Shown here: positions 8,547 through 16,786 of the stretch, in pieces
How the letters are laid out: each line of letters opens with the position of its first letter
Numbering within the stretch: the stretch's first letter is position 1
From: Sporomusa sp. KB1
Lineage (GTDB): Bacteria; Bacillota; Negativicutes; Sporomusales; Sporomusaceae
Direction: 5' to 3'
Assembly (NCBI RefSeq): GCF_007830295.1
Contig: NZ_VLKC01000002.1
Coordinates: 1,304,887-1,368,886, forward strand
Length of the DNA stretch: 64,000 bases
The notes under the pieces: model-generated
Databases searched by the model: none
The model's input: the letters and a program-made list of their open reading frames with translations, nothing else
What the model was told of the DNA's origin: nothing
Translations under genes and position numbers: made by a program

Positions 8547-10160
8547 CTATAGGGAAACCTCATGAATTGCGTCTGAATCCAGCTTCGATAAAACATAGGC
8601 CATTTGCAAGACAAATTTTCCCTCCGGCAAAAAGAAGTTGGTACCAGTTATGTCATGTATTCTCTGTAATCTATAACGAAGAGAACTAGCGTGTATATGA
8701 AGTGCTTGAGCCGCTTTCTCCAAAGAGCCACTGACAAGACAGGCTTCAAGAGTTGCCCATAATTCTGCATTACACTTTTTATCATATTCCCTAATTGGAT
8801 CTATAATCGTTCTTGCCATCATGTTGTACTCGTTGGTACCCAAACTGTGAAGCAGTAATCCTTCCTTGATGAACTCATCATAACAAAACAAATTAGATTC
8901 AGGTTTAAAAATTCTCCCTAACCTTACAGCCTTATTAGCCTGTTCATAACAGTCCGGAATTTTCCTTAAATCTGCAACTGACATACTGTACCCTAAATCA
9001 AATTTATTATTTTGCTGCACTTGCTCACTTTTCATAAGGGTCGTCATGGCTCGTTTTATAGTTTTATGGTAAGCCGTCAGCGATTGGTCAGGTAATGAAA
9101 CAATCGCCACAATCTCTGTCGATCTAAAAAAAACGGCGCTATGGGTAAATACCGTTCGCAATCGCGTAAGCAACTGATGACTTGTAAATTGAAGCGAATC
9201 GTTGGATTCTGTATTACGAAAGGAGATAAATATAACAAAATGATATTTTTGAGGAGTTAATCCTAAGAGCTTAATTCGTTCCTGCAACAAGGCTTCGTTT
9301 TCATAACGTTGAAAAAGTATCTCATCGGCAATAGCAGTTATCATACGTTGCTCTGTTTCGATAACGAGATGTTTCTCTAATAGTTTTATTGACAAGAACA
9401 CCACCATCTGCCTCACGAAAAGTAATTGACTGTCACCCATTTGGTTAATGCCTTTTAATACGAGATACCCCATAAACTGATCACGCGCCAAGCAGGGAAA
9501 CAAGTAATCATCATTTATTTGCGTATATCCCAAAAGACTTCGCCGTGAATTACTGGCCTCATTAACTAATAATTCAACGTCCTCGTCCCCGCCTTGCAAT
9601 TCGGAGGAGGCATAATGAGCCAGCATTTGTCCTAGCGGTGATACGCAAGCGCAATAACAATTTAGACCCTCTCCAAGACACTTAACGAATACCTCAATTT
9701 TATCTCCTTTTAAAACGGAGGATAGGAGATATTCATATTGCTTGTTCAAATCTTTAAATGTATTAAACTGACTGTCAATTATTTCTGCAGATATCGTACC
9801 AATAGCCTCGCGGAAGGTTATATTTTTATCCATAGAGAATAATGGCAATCCATAATTATTGGCAGTCTCAATCACATAAGATGGTATTTCTTCAATAAAA
9901 CGCCCTACTTTTATTGCCAAAGCCGCAATCTTCTTGTTACCAAGTTTAGCAATAATTTCACTCAAAAGATTTGTATCTTCTTTAAGTGCATATAAAGTAG
10001 TAAGCACAAAGACATTCTCTTGCATATACTCGGCAAAGTCGGGAACTTCCATAACGGTAACCTGCCCGACTTCTCTGTTCAATCCTTCGGCGCCGGCAAT
10101 TAATTTAAATCCTTTCATAAAGAGTGGTAATGTGGAAAGTTTCGCTACGGTTATATTCAC
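8547..10160 (-). CDS. PucR-family transcriptional regulator
   Basis: A 537-residue regulator. Residues 1-125 match the PucR N-terminal domain (KLSTLPLFMKGFKLIAGAEG, then VTVMEVPDFAEYM and FVLTTLYAL). The middle contains a GGDEF-like/CdaR-type region, and the C-terminal 65 residues contain the helix-turn-helix LEKAAQALHIHASSLRYRLQ typical of PucR/CdaR proteins. The start codon is GTG with an AAGG ribosome site. PucR proteins generally activate neighbouring catabolic genes in response to a metabolite, so this one probably controls the CoA-ester operon that begins 154 bases downstream on the same strand. Confidence 0.9.
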   Translation of the reverse strand: MNITVAKLSTLPLFMKGFKLIAGAEGLNREVGQVTVMEVPDFAEYMQENVFVLTTLYALKEDTNLLSEIIAKLGNKKIAALAIKVGRFIEEIPSYVIETANNYGLPLFSMDKNITFREAIGTISAEIIDSQFNTFKDLNKQYEYLLSSVLKGDKIEVFVKCLGEGLNCYCACVSPLGQMLAHYASSELQGGDEDVELLVNEASNSRRSLLGYTQINDDYLFPCLARDQFMGYLVLKGINQMGDSQLLFVRQMVVFLSIKLLEKHLVIETEQRMITAIADEILFQRYENEALLQERIKLLGLTPQKYHFVIFISFRNTESNDSLQFTSHQLLTRLRTVFTHSAVFFRSTEIVAIVSLPDQSLTAYHKTIKRAMTTLMKSEQVQQNNKFDLGYSMSVADLRKIPDCYEQANKAVRLGRIFKPESNLFCYDEFIKEGLLLHSLGTNEYNMMARTIIDPIREYDKKCNAELWATLEACLVSGSLEKAAQALHIHASSLRYRLQRIHDITGTNFFLPEGKFVLQMAYVLSKLDSDAIHEVSL

Positions 10161-10421
10161 ATCCTTACCCCTTTACCTCTATTTTCTGCCCAATCTTCTT
10201 CTAGAATGTTCCTAATATTCTTCTATAATCGACACAATATTACCTGCTGCAACTTGAATGCTTAAAAATACGCCTAAGCAGTTAAGTTTGTACTCCACCT
10301 TATATGATAAAATACCAAAAAATTACATACTCCAACTTATTACGGATTAGACCGCGCCCGGGGGTATGGTCTTAAAAGTATGAGTATGCAGACCAAGCTT
10401 ACTGCTTTGGCGGTGAACTTA

Positions 10422-10449
10422 AAAAGGATAGCAGCTCTGATATCCTTTT
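10422..10449. terminator. Bidirectional hairpin in the 10.2-10.6 kb gap
   Basis: AAAAGGATA and TATCCTTTT form a 9-bp stem with a ten-base loop, flanked by A on one side and T on the other. It could terminate in either direction. The 440-base stretch between the PucR-type gene (10160) and the transposase (10601) holds no gene that I can see apart from this and the hairpin at 10539-10570. Confidence 0.35.
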
Positions 10450-10538
10450 GTCTCAATTATTTAGTCTGAGACCAGCTAAGTGAAGTCAAGCCCTTAACTA
10501 CAATTTTTGTTTATGGAAAAATAAGTATAGCAAACAAG

Positions 10539-10570
10539 CCTCTATCAATATCGAACGATATTGATAGAGG
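10539..10570. repeat. Perfect 15-bp inverted repeat beside the IS110 gene
   Basis: CCTCTATCAATATCG and its exact reverse complement are separated by only AA. It lies 30 bases beyond the transposase stop. No T-tract follows on either strand. It may be part of the element end, the target site, or a transcript-end structure. Confidence 0.6.
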
Positions 10571-10600
10571 TATAATGTAATGTTTTGTTTTTCGTCTTCG

Positions 10601-11868
10601 TTAAGCCGCCTTTTGCAGGTGTTTTTGATACAGTTCAACCTGCTGATCAGGGGTAATCAAACGAAATGGCTGCTTATTCTTTAATACCGAGAATATGATA
10701 CGTAGTAGCTTGTTCATAGCAGCGCCTAAGGCTTGTTTCTTGGTTTTCGTTTCGATTTTCCGTTGGTAATACTCATAAATCACCGAGTTAACCTGCGAAC
10801 CTTTAGATTCCTTACGGATAGACGTCGTAGCAGCGATATAGAGTGCATGTCGGAGAAATGGTGATCCCCGTTTGGTTACTTTATTCTTTGTCCCTACAAA
10901 ATTCCCCGATTGTTTAACCGAAGGGTCGATACCGCTAAAAGCCACTAATTGCTTAGCGTTCGCAAACCGTTCAATATCACCAATTTCGCCCAAAATGATA
11001 GCTGCTAATGTATCACCTATGCCCGGAATGCTTTTTAGGAAAGTGATTGCCGGTAACTGTTCAGCAAGTGCTTTAATCTGGTCATCGAGTAAACTAATTT
11101 GTGCGTCTAAAGATTGCACAATGCTAGCATAGCATTGTATTGTGGCGGCATAGGCCGACAAGGATATGCCAGTAACTTGGGCATCATCGGCGCAAGATAA
11201 CAAATCAGCATATTTTTGCTGAGCATATAATCTACCCTTACGGGATACCGTTTGCAGCATGTCCAGTATGACATGCTGATTGGCTTTCTTGCTCCATTCA
11301 CAGGGTGTGGGAAACTTATTTACTAGAGTCAATGCCGTAAGCGATCCCGGGTTAAGGATAGTAGGAAAAAGAGGAGCAATTTGTTCAATAGCACACTGTA
11401 ACTTATTGAGCAAATTGGCTCGTTGTTCTACCAACTGCCCCCTTGTTCTTGCTAAGACCTTCAAATTGGCCAGCTGTTCTTTAAGCATAGTTGTAGGATA
11501 AAAAGCATGAACAAATAACAGTCTGGCCAATTCAAGTGCATCAACCCGATCTGTCTTAACTTTCCTTACAACAGAATTTTTGATAGAATGGGAGATAAGG
11601 GGATTGATGTGGTAGACTTCAAAACCCTGTTTCAAGAAAAAGTGGACGATGCGCTGAGAGTAGTGACCCGTGGATTCTAGGGCGATGAGCGGTTTACTAC
11701 TAAATGCTTCTTCCACTTTTCTTATTTGCCCTAGAACAAATAAAAGCCCTTGCTTAGTATTTAACGCTTTAAAGGTTTCAAAAAGGTAGTACAAGTTGGA
11801 GATACTGCTGCATAAGAACAAAAATTTTTGGCTACATCAATGCCAATAACCGGACGATTAGTCAACAC
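10601..11868 (-). pseudogene. IS110-family transposase with a frameshift near the N-terminus
   Basis: A long open frame (406 codons) covers most of an IS110-family DEDD transposase: ALESTGHYSQRIVHFFLKQG, KVKTDRVDALELARLLF and the C-terminal transposase_20 region PGIGDTLAAIILGEIGD...VAFSGIDP. Its proper start lies upstream: AGGAGG followed by GTG at 11868 opens a frame reading TNRPVIGIDVAKNFCSYAAV, which carries the first catalytic aspartate (GIDVAK). That frame stops soon after FLKPLKR. Adding one T in the run CCTTTAAAG (near 11770) would join the frames as FLKPFKALNTKQG. The copy is therefore probably inactive, or the base is an assembly error. Programmed frameshifting is less likely because there is no slippery heptamer with a downstream pseudoknot that I can see. 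Confidence 0.8.
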
Positions 11869-11893
11869 CGCTGACCTCCTATAAGATAAATTG

Positions 11894-12113
11894 AAGGGTT
11901 ATCCATTCCAAGCTCAAAGATTACCGCCTTGCACGTGAAACGGGAATAAGCTCCCAACCAGCTAAAACGTAAATGCTTTGGAAATGGATGAATTGTCTGT
12001 AGGCATGGGTATAGAAAAATCTTCCCTGGGACGGGGCCATTCATATCCTTCTTCCTCATTATACCTAGAAACTGATTGTTCGGAGTTTTTCTATCCCAAA
12101 ATGGATAACCCTT
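11894..12113 (-). ncRNA. Candidate bridge RNA of the IS110 element
   Basis: IS110 recombinases are known to be guided by a structured bridge RNA encoded in the element's non-coding end. Here the 5' flank of the transposase contains two nested long-range inverted repeats: AAGGGTTATCCATT (11894-11907) with AATGGATAACCCTT (12100-12113), a perfect 14-bp match, and GGGTATAGAAAAA (12007-12019) with TTTTTCTATCCC (12086-12097), 12 bp with one bulge. Two copies of a GGGACGGGG-like run (about 12027 and 12126) also occur. The strand is inferred from the transposase. No promoter was identified. Confidence 0.4.
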
Positions 12114-12323
12114 CTGTACTATATCTTACAGGGGACGGGGTTGCTGACAACCTATCCATGCAATAAAATAATATTTCAATTAATACTCAAATTCTTATAA
12201 CTTCCAACGTGTTGCAACTTCCTTTTGTTTGATTTCGGCAGTGTATAAGTACCATTTTTGCTTTTTTAAGTAAAACTTATTTGCTTAGTGGAACTATCCA
12301 AGACCTTTCAAAAAGTACACAGC

Positions 12324-12348
12324 AAAAAACCCGCAAAATTCGCGGGTT
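12324..12348 (-). terminator. Rho-independent terminator of the tRNA-Sec gene
   Basis: AACCCGC and GCGGGTT form a 7-bp GC-rich stem with a seven-base loop, followed on the minus strand by six T residues. It lies about 100 bases downstream of the tRNA. Confidence 0.75.
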
Positions 12349-12451
12349 CAATTTATTTTCGGATTTGCATGGTCGAGGCAAAGCACTTCGTATGAGATGT
12401 GGTATACAATAGGATTTTAAGGTCAAATGCCATAAACCCTTGATTTCTCTA

Positions 12452-12548
12452 TGGCGGGAGCGTGTAGGAATCGAACCCACCATGGACGGATTAACGCCCA
12501 ACGAACAGTTTTGAAGACTGCAGGAACCACCAGGCCCCATCCGCTCCC
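12452..12548 (-). tRNA. selC: tRNA-Sec (anticodon UCA)
   Basis: The minus strand gives a 97-base tRNA with an encoded CCA end. The acceptor stem pairs GGGAGCG with CGCTCCC, and the T arm shows GGTTCGATTCC. The anticodon loop (CTTCAAA) carries TCA, which reads UGA as selenocysteine. The long variable arm (TTCGTTGGGCGTTAATCCG region) and extra length are typical of tRNA-Sec. It stands alone; selA, selB and selD are not in this window. No in-frame TGA was recognised in the annotated genes here. Confidence 0.93.
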
Positions 12549-12670
12549 ATATCAACTTTACATATATAATATAACATAAGACTTTTTCTTATTCAAGGTA
12601 CATCTCAGTGAGACATCATTTCCAAATTCCGCAATATAAATACTTTTTTGCTTAAAAACCAAAATTCTGC

Positions 12671-12700
12671 TTGACACTGGTCTGTACCATTTGTTATAGT
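12671..12700 (+). promoter_or_regulatory. Sigma-70 type promoter of amt-glnK
   Basis: TTGACA at 12671-12676 and TATAGT at 12695-12700 are separated by 18 bases. Transcription would begin near 12707, just ahead of the structured leader. Confidence 0.75.
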
Positions 12701-12722
12701 AACTACATCAAGTTAATCATTT

Positions 12723-12819
12723 AGGCAATGAAGCCTTCGCAACTAGTTGCGAAGGCTTTTGTGTCTACGATTCCGGACAATGGCGTCCTGAAGGGGTATC
12801 CCTTTGAGGCGCTTTTTTT
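12723..12819 (+). promoter_or_regulatory. amt leader: ANTAR-type dual hairpins overlapping two terminators
   Basis: Two small hairpins each have a 4-bp stem and a six-base loop with A at position 1 and G at position 4: AGGC-AATGAA-GCCT (12723-12736) and GGAC-AATGGC-GTCC (12775-12788). This is the known RNA target pattern of ANTAR antitermination proteins such as NasR and EutV. The 3' arm of the first is shared with a perfect 12-bp hairpin (12731-12758) followed by TTTT. The 3' arm of the second is shared with a long stem (12783-12812) followed by seven T residues. Binding of an ANTAR protein would therefore prevent terminator formation and allow amt transcription. The regulator is not in this window. 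Confidence 0.75.
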
Positions 12820-12905
12820 ATTTCCGGATATCGCAAGGGGGGGATGTACTTATTCAAAAATACACTTTCATTCAAAAAATATTAAGTAAAGGAAGGGATG
12901 TACAA

Positions 12906-14321
12906 ATGAAAAAGCTCTGGACTATTTTTACGGTATGTTTATTGTTAATGCTCGTATTTGCACCTGCTGCCTTTGCTGACGGCGAGACGCCAGCTGAAGC
13001 AGCCAAAATTGATACCGGGGATACAACTTTCGTTCTAATCAGCGCCGCACTTGTTATGATTATGACTCCAGGTTTAGCCTTATTCTACGGTGGTATGGTA
13101 AGAACCAAAAATGCTTTAAGCACTCTTATGCAAAGCTTTTTTATCATTGGATTAGTCACTGTGCAATGGGTATTATTGGGTTACTCCCTGGCCTTTGGAC
13201 CAGATGTCAACCATTTCATTGGTTCGCTTGACTGGGTTGGCCTGAGCGGTGTTGGAATGGAACCTAATGCCGATTATGCCGCAACCATTCCGCATCAGGC
13301 TTTTATGATCTTCCAAGCTATGTTTGCAGTTATAACTGCTGGCTTAATTACCGGTGCCTTTGCTGAACGAATGAAGTTTGGGGCTTTCGTAGTTTTCACC
13401 TTGCTTTGGACCACCTTAGTATATGATCCTATGGCTCACTGGGTATGGGGTGTAGGCGGTTGGATCCGCGAACTGGGTGTACTGGATTTCGCAGGTGGTA
13501 CTGTTGTTCATATTATCTCTGGGGTCTCAGGCCTCACGATTGCCCTTATGATTGGCAAACGCAAGGGGTATGGCTCTGAAGTCATGATGCCTCATCACCT
13601 GCCAATGACTGTTATTGGCGCTTCCCTACTCTGGTTTGGTTGGTTTGGATTTAATGCCGGCAGCGCTTTATCTGCCAACGGTCTTGCTGCCAGCGCCTTC
13701 GTAGTTACTCATGTAGCCGCTGCTGCTGCCACAGTTTCCTGGGTATTAACTGAATGGTTATATCATGGCAAACCCACCATTTTGGGCGCTGCTTCCGGAT
13801 GTGTCGCCGGTCTTGTCGCTATTACCCCAGCCGCTGGCTTTGTCAGCCTTATCCCGGCAGTCATCATCGGTTTGTCTGCTGGCGCTATCTGCTTCTTGGC
13901 TGTGGCTGTCCTGAAACCTAAGCTTGGTTATGATGATTCCCTTGATGCCTTTGGCGTACATGGCATTGGTGGCACCTGGGGTGCTATCGCCACAGGTTTA
14001 TTTGCCTCCAAAGCCGTTAACCCGGCTGGTGCTGATGGCCTGTTCTACGGCAATGCCAGTCAATTAACCACTCAACTTATTGGTGTTGGCATCAGCTGGG
14101 TATTTGCCGCCATAATGACTTTCATTATTCTCAAAGCCATTAGCTTGTTTATCGAAGTTCGCGCTACTGCTGAACAAGAAATTCAAGGCCTTGACATTAC
14201 TGAACATGGTGAACGGGGCTATGCTTATCAAGATTTCATGACAGGTTCACCAATTGCCTTTGGTTCCTCTGCAAGTGGCGTCCCGCAAGAATTAGTTGCG
14301 AAAAAAACGACTCTCGCGTAA
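12906..14321 (+). CDS. amt: Ammonium transporter (Amt/Rh family)
   Basis: A 471-residue ammonium channel. It begins with a signal-peptide-like segment (MKKLWTIFTVCLLLMLVFAP) and continues with about 11 membrane segments. Family marks are LFYGGMVRTKNALST near residue 60, DFAGGTVVHIISG, WFGWFGFNAGSA and FGVHGIGGTWGAIATGLFA. The frame is open 34 codons upstream into the leader terminator, but AAGGAAGGG in front of the ATG at 12906 marks the real start. glnK follows 132 bases downstream, the usual pairing in which the PII protein plugs the channel when nitrogen is sufficient. Expression is probably controlled by antitermination in the leader. Confidence 0.95.
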   Translation: MKKLWTIFTVCLLLMLVFAPAAFADGETPAEAAKIDTGDTTFVLISAALVMIMTPGLALFYGGMVRTKNALSTLMQSFFIIGLVTVQWVLLGYSLAFGPDVNHFIGSLDWVGLSGVGMEPNADYAATIPHQAFMIFQAMFAVITAGLITGAFAERMKFGAFVVFTLLWTTLVYDPMAHWVWGVGGWIRELGVLDFAGGTVVHIISGVSGLTIALMIGKRKGYGSEVMMPHHLPMTVIGASLLWFGWFGFNAGSALSANGLAASAFVVTHVAAAAATVSWVLTEWLYHGKPTILGAASGCVAGLVAITPAAGFVSLIPAVIIGLSAGAICFLAVAVLKPKLGYDDSLDAFGVHGIGGTWGAIATGLFASKAVNPAGADGLFYGNASQLTTQLIGVGISWVFAAIMTFIILKAISLFIEVRATAEQEIQGLDITEHGERGYAYQDFMTGSPIAFGSSASGVPQELVAKKTTLA

Positions 14322-14368
14322 ACTGTAACTAATATATGCTATATATTCCGATTAAAGACATTGTAGGT

Positions 14369-14409
14369 GCAGGCAGATGGTGTAGTAGTACCAACTCCCA
14401 TCTGCCTGC
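14369..14409 (+). other. Stem-loop between amt and glnK
   Basis: GCAGGCAGATGG pairs perfectly with CCATCTGCCTGC (12 bp) across a 17-base loop. It is followed by A residues, not T, on the plus strand, so it is unlikely to be a simple terminator. It may be a processing or mRNA-stability element that sets the amt to glnK ratio. Confidence 0.55.
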
Positions 14410-14453
14410 AAAAAGCTTTAACACGCTGTATATAGAAAAAGGAGGAACTTATC

Positions 14454-14825
14454 ATGAGACCGATTACGAAAATTGATATTATTACCCGCCCTGAAAAGCT
14501 TGAAGAATTGAAAGAGGAAATGAAAAAAATTGGCGTCACAGGTATGACCGTAACACAAGTCTATGGCTGCGGCCTGACTAAAGGCCACACTGAGGTATAC
14601 CGAGGGCAAGAGTATAGCATTAATCTAGTTCCCAAAGTAAAAATCGAAATTGTCGTTTGTGAAGTACCGGTTGAACGAGTGCTTGAGGCTGCTAAAACGG
14701 CTTGCCGAACCGGAAAAATCGGTGATGGCAAAATCTTTGTTTATCCTATTGCCAATGCCGTCCGCATCCGTACCGGCGAAGAAGGCGACATCGCTATTGC
14801 CGACCCGGCTGATATGTCTAAGTAA
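14454..14825 (+). CDS. glnK: PII nitrogen regulatory protein
   Basis: A 123-residue PII protein, slightly longer than the usual 112. The T-loop region reads VYRGQEYSINLVPKVKIEIV with the tyrosine that is modified in many PII proteins. The nucleotide-binding region TGKIGDGKIFVYPIANAVRI and RTGEEG are intact. It senses 2-oxoglutarate and ATP/ADP and binds the Amt channel. AGGAGG lies seven bases before the ATG. The 3' end is only five bases from the 3' boundary of the group II intron, which lies on the opposite strand. Confidence 0.93.
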   Translation: MRPITKIDIITRPEKLEELKEEMKKIGVTGMTVTQVYGCGLTKGHTEVYRGQEYSINLVPKVKIEIVVCEVPVERVLEAAKTACRTGKIGDGKIFVYPIANAVRIRTGEEGDIAIADPADMSK

Positions 14826-14830
14826 AAGTA

Positions 14831-16739
14831 ATCGGGTAGGAGGCTGACCCTTAGTGAGTCAGCCGACCTCCCACCGAACCGTACGTACCGTTCGGTATAC
14901 GGCTCCTCCTATGTTTACGCACAAACAGACTCGTAGTAATCAAGAAAATTGAAATATCCTGCCTTCTTAAGTCTCTCGGCAGAGATGGCTTTGGCAACAA
15001 TCGGGTTACGGGCAACATGCCAGTACCCTTTTCTTATGTTTGCACCTTCCCATGCTACCCAGTCCACTATTCCCAGTTTCTTAAGCATAGCGTATCGCGT
15101 CCTTATCCTTTTCCACTGTTTCCAGACAACCATCCGGATACGTCTCCGTAACCACTGATCTGTTGTTTTCAGTAGATTCTTCATATCTGCAAGTTTAAAG
15201 TAGTTCACCCATCCAGTTACAAACTGTTTGAGTTTTTCCTTCCTCTGCTCATATCCCATTCCGTTGCTTCTTGATGTAATTTCGCGAATCCTCGCTTTCA
15301 TCTTTATAATGCTTTTGGGGTGTACTCGCAGACCCACATTTCTGTTCTTGTTGATATAGAACGCGTAACCTAAGAATTTGACCTTGCCTACGTAGGCTAC
15401 TGCTGTCTTTTCCTTGTTCACTTTGAGGAATAATTTCTTCTCTATGAACGGGATTAGATTTTCCAGTGTCCTTTGGGCCGCTCTTTTGCTTTTGCAGAAG
15501 ATGAGCATATCGTCTGCATAACGGACGAACCTGTGCCCTCTTCGTTCAAGTTCCTCATCTAGCTCATTCAGAAGGATATTTCCACAAATTGGACTTAGAG
15601 GTCCCCCTTGCGGTACTCCTAGTTCCGTTTCCTCGAATCTGCCCACACGCGTAATAACTCCCGCTCTGAAATATTTATGAATTAGAGATATGACTCTCCC
15701 ATCCTTTATACTCCGTGACAGTACCTCTATCAGCTTGCTTTGGTTCACAGTATCAAAAAATTGTTCCAAATCCATATCCACAACGTACTTATACCCGTCG
15801 CAAATATTATTCTGACATGCTTTGAGAGCATCATGGGTGCTTCTTCTTGGTCGGAATCCGTAGCTGTTGTTCGAGAACTTTGGCTCATAGATTGGCGTCA
15901 AAACCTGCGCTATTGCCTGCTGTATGACTCGGTCTACGGCTGTTGGTATTCCCAACTTTCTCATTTTCTTCCCGCCATCTTTGGGTATCTCCACCCTCAG
16001 TACAGGTTGAGGTCGGTATTTTCCGTCCTTGATGGTTTGCCGGATTTCCTCCCCGTTGTCTTTGAGATATGATAGAAGATCTTCCACCTGCATCCCATCG
16101 ACTCCGCTTGCCCCTTTGTTCTTCTTAACCCGCTTGTATGCTTGGTTAAGATTATTTGGGGCAAGGATTTCTTCCAGCAGTCCACATTCTAGTCTGTTGG
16201 CATGGGTGCTGTTATTTTCAGTTATCCCTGAACCAGTAAGCGCTCCCGCATACTCTTTGTGCTCCGCACTATCCCTTTGCGGCCAACCACCTTTGTCACA
16301 GTGTTTTCTGCTATTGTTCCGATTCCTGGTAACATTCATTTACTAACACCTCCAAGGGTTCCGCCCTTCACAGTATCGTCGACGGTACTGCTAGTATGGC
16401 TTCATCTGACTCCTCACGACAAATCTTATTTCAACCGGCTTTCGCAAATATGCTTCCACCGTCCGTGAGGCCTCCCCGGGTAAGAACGCAGTCTTTCGCT
16501 CCATCTACCTGCCGCATTTACACAGACTGATTCCGTGTAGTTATTGGACTTCGACTTGTTTAGCAGCCTTATCCTCAATTTGTGCCTGATGCGGTTTCTG
16601 TTCGTCAGGCCAGAGATTTGCCGCCGCCTTCCTTCACACTCCATCTCACGATGGACGCACTTGGCCTTGGCTATACACTTCCCACTACCGGGCGTGTTCG
16701 GGACTTTCACCCGTTAGACTGCGCCCATGCCGGGCGCAC
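14831..16739 (-). mobile_element. Group II intron, apparently complete (about 1.9 kb)
   Basis: The minus strand begins with GTGCGCCC at 16739, a typical group II 5' end, and continues with a structured, mostly non-coding 5' part (16340-16739). An internal maturase gene follows. A domain-V-like hairpin (GAGCCGTAT...GTACGGTTC, 14876-14905) and a domain-VI-like hairpin end in CCCGAT at 14831. The distal domain V stem is short (30 bases overall against the usual 34). The insertion point is 11 bases past the terminator stem at 16751-16782. Insertion behind terminators is characteristic of bacterial class C introns. Boundaries are inferred from motifs and may be off by a few bases. Confidence 0.85.
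14915..16339 (-). CDS. ltrA: Group II intron reverse transcriptase/maturase
   Basis: A 474-residue intron-encoded protein. RT blocks are visible: AVDRVIQQAIAQVLTPIYEP, FRPRRSTHDALKACQ, VVDMDLEQFFDTVNQ, GVPQGGPLSPICGN and the catalytic RYADDMLIF box. The X/maturase domain follows (FLGYAFYINKN, then VTGWVNYFKLADM). No HNH endonuclease domain is present after the maturase region, which agrees with terminator-targeted introns. The frame is uninterrupted and RT residues are intact, so the element may be active. GGAGG precedes the ATG. Confidence 0.93.
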   Translation of the reverse strand: MNVTRNRNNSRKHCDKGGWPQRDSAEHKEYAGALTGSGITENNSTHANRLECGLLEEILAPNNLNQAYKRVKKNKGASGVDGMQVEDLLSYLKDNGEEIRQTIKDGKYRPQPVLRVEIPKDGGKKMRKLGIPTAVDRVIQQAIAQVLTPIYEPKFSNNSYGFRPRRSTHDALKACQNNICDGYKYVVDMDLEQFFDTVNQSKLIEVLSRSIKDGRVISLIHKYFRAGVITRVGRFEETELGVPQGGPLSPICGNILLNELDEELERRGHRFVRYADDMLIFCKSKRAAQRTLENLIPFIEKKLFLKVNKEKTAVAYVGKVKFLGYAFYINKNRNVGLRVHPKSIIKMKARIREITSRSNGMGYEQRKEKLKQFVTGWVNYFKLADMKNLLKTTDQWLRRRIRMVVWKQWKRIRTRYAMLKKLGIVDWVAWEGANIRKGYWHVARNPIVAKAISAERLKKAGYFNFLDYYESVCA

Positions 16740-16744
16740 TAAGT

Positions 16745-16782
16745 AAGAAAAACCCCAGAGTTCTGAATTGAACTCTGGGGTT
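16745..16782. terminator. Bidirectional terminator between feoB side and glnK side
   Basis: AACCCCAGAGTTC and GAACTCTGGGGTT form a perfect 13-bp stem with a six-base loop. On the minus strand TTTTTCTTACTT follows; on the plus strand TTTCTTCT follows. It directly follows the small Cys-rich gene and is the landing site of the group II intron. Confidence 0.85.
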
Positions 16783-16786
16783 TCTT

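Larger units (their letters stand above)
10601..12113 (-). mobile_element. IS110-family element, ends not resolved
   Basis: The extent given covers the transposase and the structured non-coding region upstream of it. IS110 elements lack terminal inverted repeats in general, so the outer boundaries cannot be fixed from one copy. The true ends probably lie somewhere in 10450-10600 and 12110-12200. Confidence 0.5.

Noticed and set aside
10601..11868. Programmed ribosomal frameshift in the IS110 transposase
   Set aside because: IS110 transposases are usually single frames and no slippery heptamer with a downstream structure is evident; a single-base deletion explains it better.
12804..12905. Upstream extension of the amt frame
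   Set aside because: It would start inside the leader terminator stem; the ribosome site and signal peptide support the ATG at 12906.
13758..13961. Antisense open frame inside amt
   Set aside because: A shadow of the amt coding sequence with no ribosome site or recognisable product.
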